A stretch of 14,118 nt of DNA from an uncultured Bacilli bacterium (GTDB taxonomy: Bacteria > Bacillota_I > Bacilli_A > RF39 > UBA660), in contig CAKPPI010000023.1 of the NCBI GenBank assembly GCA_934177545.1, positions 1 to 14,118 on the forward strand, written 5' to 3'. Shown piece after piece: positions 11,517 to 14,118 of this stretch. The notes below the pieces were generated by a model, which saw nothing but the letters and a program-made list of their open reading frames with translations, searched no databases and was not told the DNA's origin. Numbering within the stretch: the first letter of the stretch is position 1; the number at the start of each line of letters is the position of its first letter. The position numbers and the translations under genes are program-made.

Positions 11517-13878
11517 TTTAGAGTGGGTAAGTGACTATATTGATATTTCTGATTTAACACCTAAAGAACTAGCTAAGATGGTAACAGAAAGTGATATTAA
11601 TGTCGAAAAAGTAATTACTAATCATATAGATAATTTAGTAATCGGGGAAGTAGTAGAATGTGTTAATCATCCAGATAGTGATCATTTACATATCTGTAAA
11701 GTAGATATTGGAAGTGAAGTATTACAAATAGTATGTGGTGCTCCTAATGTTAGAGTGGGTTTAAAAGCGATAGTTGCACTTGTAGGAGCTGTTTTACCAG
11801 GTGACTTTGAAATTAAGAAAAGTAAGATTAGGGGAGTAGAATCTAATGGGATGCTTTGTGCTTTATATGAGTTAGGATTAGAAGAGAAGAATGACGAGAC
11901 TTATAGTAAAGGTATTTATGAAGGAGATAGTAACTTAAAAGTGGGAGTTGATGCTTTAAAAGCTTTAGACTTAGAATCAACTGTTTTGGAACTTGATATT
12001 CATAAACATCGTAATAATGATTGTTACTCTCATATCGGTTTTGCATATATTGTAAGTGCTATTTTAAATAGAAAAGTAACTCTACCTGATACTAGCTTTA
12101 CAGAAATAGATGATAGTATAGATAAACATTTTAGTTTGGAAGTAGCAACTAATAAATGTAGTTATTATCTAGCTAGAATGGTTAAAGATGTTAATATTAA
12201 AAAATCACCAGACTTTATCAAAAAAAGATTAGTAGCAGCAGGAATGCGACCTATTAACAATGTAGTAGATATTTCTAATTATGTAATGTTAGAGTATGGT
12301 CAACCACTTCATTTCTTTGATTATGATAAGTTAGGTTCTAAAGTCTTAGTAAGAGATGCTAAAGAAGAGGAAGAAATTACTACTCTTGATAATAAGGAAA
12401 GAATTTTAACTAGTAATGATATTGTAATAACTGACACTTTTAATCCTGTTTGTATTGCTGGTGTAATGGGTGGAATTGATACTGAAGTAACAGATAATAC
12501 TAAAACAATTCTAATAGAAAGTGCTATCTTTGACTCTGTTAGTATTAGAAATACTGCTGCTAGATTAAATCTTCGTAGTGAAGCATCTATTCGTTATGGA
12601 AAAGGACTAAACTATGAGTATACGGATATGGCTATTAAAAGAGCTTGCCATCTATTAGAAAAGTATGCTGATGCTAAAGTATTAACTGGAATAGTTAAAT
12701 ATGATAACGTTGATAAAAAACCAAAAGAAGTAGAGTTTAGAGCAAGTGAAGTTAATAATCTTTTAGGAATAGAAATTAGCGAAGCGGATATGGAAAAAGA
12801 AATGGATAGATTAGGCTTTAGTTATACTTTAAAGAATAAAGTATTTAAAGTAGTAATTCCTAATAGAAGACTTGATATTGAACCTAATGTAAATGATATA
12901 GCCGAGGAAATTGTAAGACTTTATGGTTACCATAACTTAACTTCATCTCTTCCTGTTGTATCTATCAAGAAAGGTGAGTATAAAGGAGATATTAAGTATC
13001 GTAAATTTATCTCTAAAAGACTTAGAATGAAAGGTTTAACTGAGACTAAAACTTATACTTTAACATCACCTAGTATGGCTTCTATGTTTGATTATGAACA
13101 TAAAGAAAAATTAGTTCTTCCAAACCCTATGAGTGTTGATAAATCTGTTGTTAGAACTAGTATTATCCCATCTTTAATAAATGTTTATAACTATAATAAA
13201 GCGAGAAAAGTAGATGACATCTTCTTATATGAAATAAGTAAAACTTATGATAAAAACTATCAGGAAGAATCTAAGATTGCTGGTCTATTAAAAGGAAATA
13301 TTGTTAAATCAGCTTGGAATGGTAATACTAAGTGTGACTTCTATGTCGTTAAAGGTATAGTAGAAGATATTCTTAATTCACTAGGATTTAATAATCGTTA
13401 TACTTTTGTTCCTAAAGAGTTACCTAATATTCATAAAGGAATATCAGCTAGTATTTTATTAGATGGAGAAATGTTAGGTATCATTGGAAGAGTTCATCCT
13501 AATACTTTAAAAGATGAAGTATATGTCTTTGAACTTTCTTTAAATAAATTAATGAGAAATGTTAAACCAATTAAGTTTAAGGAACCATCTAAGTATCCTA
13601 GTATTGAAAAAGATGTTGCTTTCTTAATAAATAAAGAGATAACTGCTAGTGATATTTCTAAAATGATAAAGAAATCATCTTCTAGATTATTAAAAAGTAT
13701 AGACGTATTTGATGTTTATAGTGGGGATAATATAGATAAAGATAAAAAGTCTATTGCCTTTAAGCTTATTTATCAAGATGAGGCTAAAACTTTAACAGAT
13801 GATGAGGTTATGACTGATTTTCATAAGATGATAGAGAAAGTTACTAAAGAATTTAATTGTGAGATTAGAGATAATTAG
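11509..13878 (+). CDS. pheT: Phenylalanyl-tRNA synthetase beta subunit
   Basis: A 789-residue subunit, near the 800 usual in Firmicutes. The domain order is complete. An EMAP-II-like tRNA-binding OB fold lies at about 40-150 (VIGEVVECVNHPDSDHLHICKV, then KIRGVESNGMLCA). The B3/B4 editing region follows (RNNDCYSHIG, GMRPINNVVDISNYVMLEYGQPLHFFDYD). B5 contains VVIPNRRLDIEPNVNDIAEEIVRLYGY, and the ferredoxin-like anticodon-binding domain is at about 695-789 (KYPSIEKDVAFLIN). The start is the ATG at 11509, overlapping the pheS end, with AAAGGA at 11495-11500; the frame is open seven codons further but lacks a suitable ribosome binding site there. Regulation is through the T-box at 9625-9825. Its TAG stop lies inside the AGGAGG of the next gene, indicating coupling. 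Confidence 0.97.
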   Translation: MINLEWVSDYIDISDLTPKELAKMVTESDINVEKVITNHIDNLVIGEVVECVNHPDSDHLHICKVDIGSEVLQIVCGAPNVRVGLKAIVALVGAVLPGDFEIKKSKIRGVESNGMLCALYELGLEEKNDETYSKGIYEGDSNLKVGVDALKALDLESTVLELDIHKHRNNDCYSHIGFAYIVSAILNRKVTLPDTSFTEIDDSIDKHFSLEVATNKCSYYLARMVKDVNIKKSPDFIKKRLVAAGMRPINNVVDISNYVMLEYGQPLHFFDYDKLGSKVLVRDAKEEEEITTLDNKERILTSNDIVITDTFNPVCIAGVMGGIDTEVTDNTKTILIESAIFDSVSIRNTAARLNLRSEASIRYGKGLNYEYTDMAIKRACHLLEKYADAKVLTGIVKYDNVDKKPKEVEFRASEVNNLLGIEISEADMEKEMDRLGFSYTLKNKVFKVVIPNRRLDIEPNVNDIAEEIVRLYGYHNLTSSLPVVSIKKGEYKGDIKYRKFISKRLRMKGLTETKTYTLTSPSMASMFDYEHKEKLVLPNPMSVDKSVVRTSIIPSLINVYNYNKARKVDDIFLYEISKTYDKNYQEESKIAGLLKGNIVKSAWNGNTKCDFYVVKGIVEDILNSLGFNNRYTFVPKELPNIHKGISASILLDGEMLGIIGRVHPNTLKDEVYVFELSLNKLMRNVKPIKFKEPSKYPSIEKDVAFLINKEITASDISKMIKKSSSRLLKSIDVFDVYSGDNIDKDKKSIAFKLIYQDEAKTLTDDEVMTDFHKMIEKVTKEFNCEIRDN

Positions 13879-13889
13879 GAGGAATTAAA

Positions 13890-14118
13890 ATGGAATATAG
13901 AAAGTTTGCTAATACTTATGTAGTTAGAATTGATAGAGGTGAAGAAATACTAACTAAGATAAAGGAACTTACTTTAAAGGAAAATATTAAACTGGCTAAA
14001 GTAGAAGCATTAGGAGCTACTAATGATTTTACAGTTGGTGTTTATAAAGTAGAAGAGAAAAAGTATTATGCTAATAGTTTTAAAGGTAACTTTGAAATAG
14101 TCTCTTTAACTGGTACTA
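13890..14118 (+). CDS. PPC/DUF296-domain protein, partial at window end
   Basis: The first 76 residues are visible; the gene continues past the window. The sequence MEYRKFANTYVVRIDRGEEI, then IKLAKVEALGATNDFTVGVYKVEEKKYYANSFKGNFEIVSLTGT matches the N-terminal half of the PPC (DUF296) fold: the YVVRIDRGEE opening strand, the GLGA-like turn and the FEIVSLTG strand. In bacteria these are small stand-alone trimeric proteins sometimes called DNA-binding by analogy with plant AT-hook proteins; the role is unclear. AGGAGG (13877-13882) lies seven bases before the ATG and shares bases with the pheT stop, so it is probably the last or a later gene of the Phe operon. Confidence 0.8.
   Translation, partial: MEYRKFANTYVVRIDRGEEILTKIKELTLKENIKLAKVEALGATNDFTVGVYKVEEKKYYANSFKGNFEIVSLTGT

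Noticed and set aside
11843..12046. Minus-strand reading frame inside pheT
   Set aside because: Antisense shadow without a ribosome binding site or motif.
1..14118. CRISPR array, tRNA, rRNA or insertion sequence
   Set aside because: No regularly spaced short repeats, tRNA cloverleaf, rRNA segment, transposase motif or flanking inverted repeats were seen by eye on either strand.

Overview
The window comes from an AT-rich, low-GC Bacillota genome, most likely an uncultured Bacilli/Mollicutes-like gut lineage. Evidence for this is the very A/T-biased third codon positions, strong AGGAGG-type ribosome binding sites, TTGACA/TATAAT promoters, a T-box leader and TasA-type surface proteins. The genetic code is standard: TGA ends the gene at 4044-4673 and tryptophan is TGG throughout. 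Lineage placement is inference; no marker in the window fixes a genus.

Region 1 (1-3097) holds two tandem, co-directional paralogous surface proteins; the first lacks its 5' end because it starts upstream of the window. The complete copy has a signal peptide, a TasA/camelysin-like beta domain and two homologous modules resembling the DUF6273 type. Each module ends in a 'YW-L..Y' strand, a divergent loop and a closing 'RP-(S/A)-(I/M)-NL..NV.I.(S/G)G.GT..(D/E)P(Y/F)' signature. The framework is nearly identical between paralogs while the loops are unrelated, so this is the most unusual part of the window.

Region 2 (3098-5144) has its own promoter and encodes a glyoxalase II-like metallo-beta-lactamase-fold hydrolase, a three-helix membrane protein, a single-pass anchored protein of unknown function, and a YqeY-family protein, ending at an intrinsic terminator.

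Region 3 (5149-7889) carries rnhB (RNase HII) and topA (DNA topoisomerase I, with its own promoter). It closes with a 12-bp hairpin shared with a convergent gene.

Region 4 (7856-8970) is a small module: an 80-residue XRE-family regulator on the minus strand, divergent from a 228-residue protein of unknown function. The latter is driven by a perfect TTGACA-N17-TATAAT promoter. The two -35 boxes form the arms of a 19-bp dyad that could be an operator.

Region 5 (8995-14118) holds translation genes: frr (ribosome recycling factor), then a phenylalanine-type T-box leader (TTC specifier, TGGT bulge, terminator). The leader controls a HAD-family phosphatase gene, pheS and pheT, followed by the start of a PPC/DUF296-domain gene. 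The HAD gene sits between the T-box and pheS, so charged tRNA-Phe levels should control it together with phenylalanyl-tRNA synthetase.
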